DNA of 64,000 nt from Bugula neritina (lineage: Eukaryota; Bryozoa; Gymnolaemata; Cheilostomatida; Bugulidae), in assembly GCA_964035545.1 (NCBI GenBank), contig OZ037766.1, positions 5,433,722-5,497,721 on the forward strand, written 5' to 3'. The notes beneath the pieces are model-generated. The model saw nothing but the letters and a program-made list of their open reading frames with translations, made no database searches and was not told the DNA's origin. The stretch's first letter is position 1, and each line of letters begins with the position of its first letter. A program made the translations under genes and the position numbers. Of this stretch, positions 63,960-64,000 are shown one piece after another.

Positions 63960-64000
63960 GTAAGTACTTCATGCATTTTAAAATAGTATGTGCATTAAAA

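Overview
The window is AT-rich DNA from an invertebrate animal. Genes are cut into short exons by GT/AG introns. The recognisable products (an HPS5-type BLOC-2 subunit, a TMEM106 protein, glyoxalase II and class I PITPs) are animal proteins. Tandem repeats, foldback elements, a PIF/Harbinger-like MITE and tRNA-derived SINEs are frequent. HPS5 and the PITPs are clearly diverged from the vertebrate versions. A lophotrochozoan is my guess, but the sequence does not settle the phylum. Most real exons lack an ATG or are too short to stand out as open frames. The gene models were assembled by hand from splice sites, reading phase and remembered family sequences, and every multi-exon model keeps phase across all its junctions.

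Layout, left to right. 1-445 (-): first coding exon of an unrecognised Asn/Gln-rich protein that runs off the edge. 2648-5328 (+): unrecognised basic protein with two possible C-termini. 5670-12231 (-): single-pass membrane protein with a coiled-coil, tyrosine-rich tail carrying 22 tandem 12-residue YQGF-type units. 13706-28039 (-): complete 24-exon HPS5 orthologue with a C-terminal RING-like cysteine/histidine motif, a 15-nt microexon, and two minisatellites built from its own splice sites. 30927-34147 (+): TMEM106 family protein. 34757-38492 (-): hydroxyacylglutathione hydrolase (HAGH), tail-to-tail with TMEM106. 42415-46150, 51837-56214 and 60205-63959+ (+): three tandem class I phosphatidylinositol transfer protein genes, the last cut by the window end.

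HPS5 and TMEM106 are transcribed divergently, and both families act on lysosomes or lysosome-related organelles. The YQGF-repeat protein next to HPS5 carries many copies of a motif with the form of a YxxPhi endosomal sorting signal. This neighbourhood is suggestive but may be chance. The PITP cluster is a segmental triplication that includes flanking DNA and shows signs of gene conversion.

The two strongest candidates for something undescribed are (a) the 22-unit YQGF tail protein and (b) the minisatellites that reproduce about 50 copies of a 3' splice site and six copies of a 5' splice-site region at two HPS5 exons.
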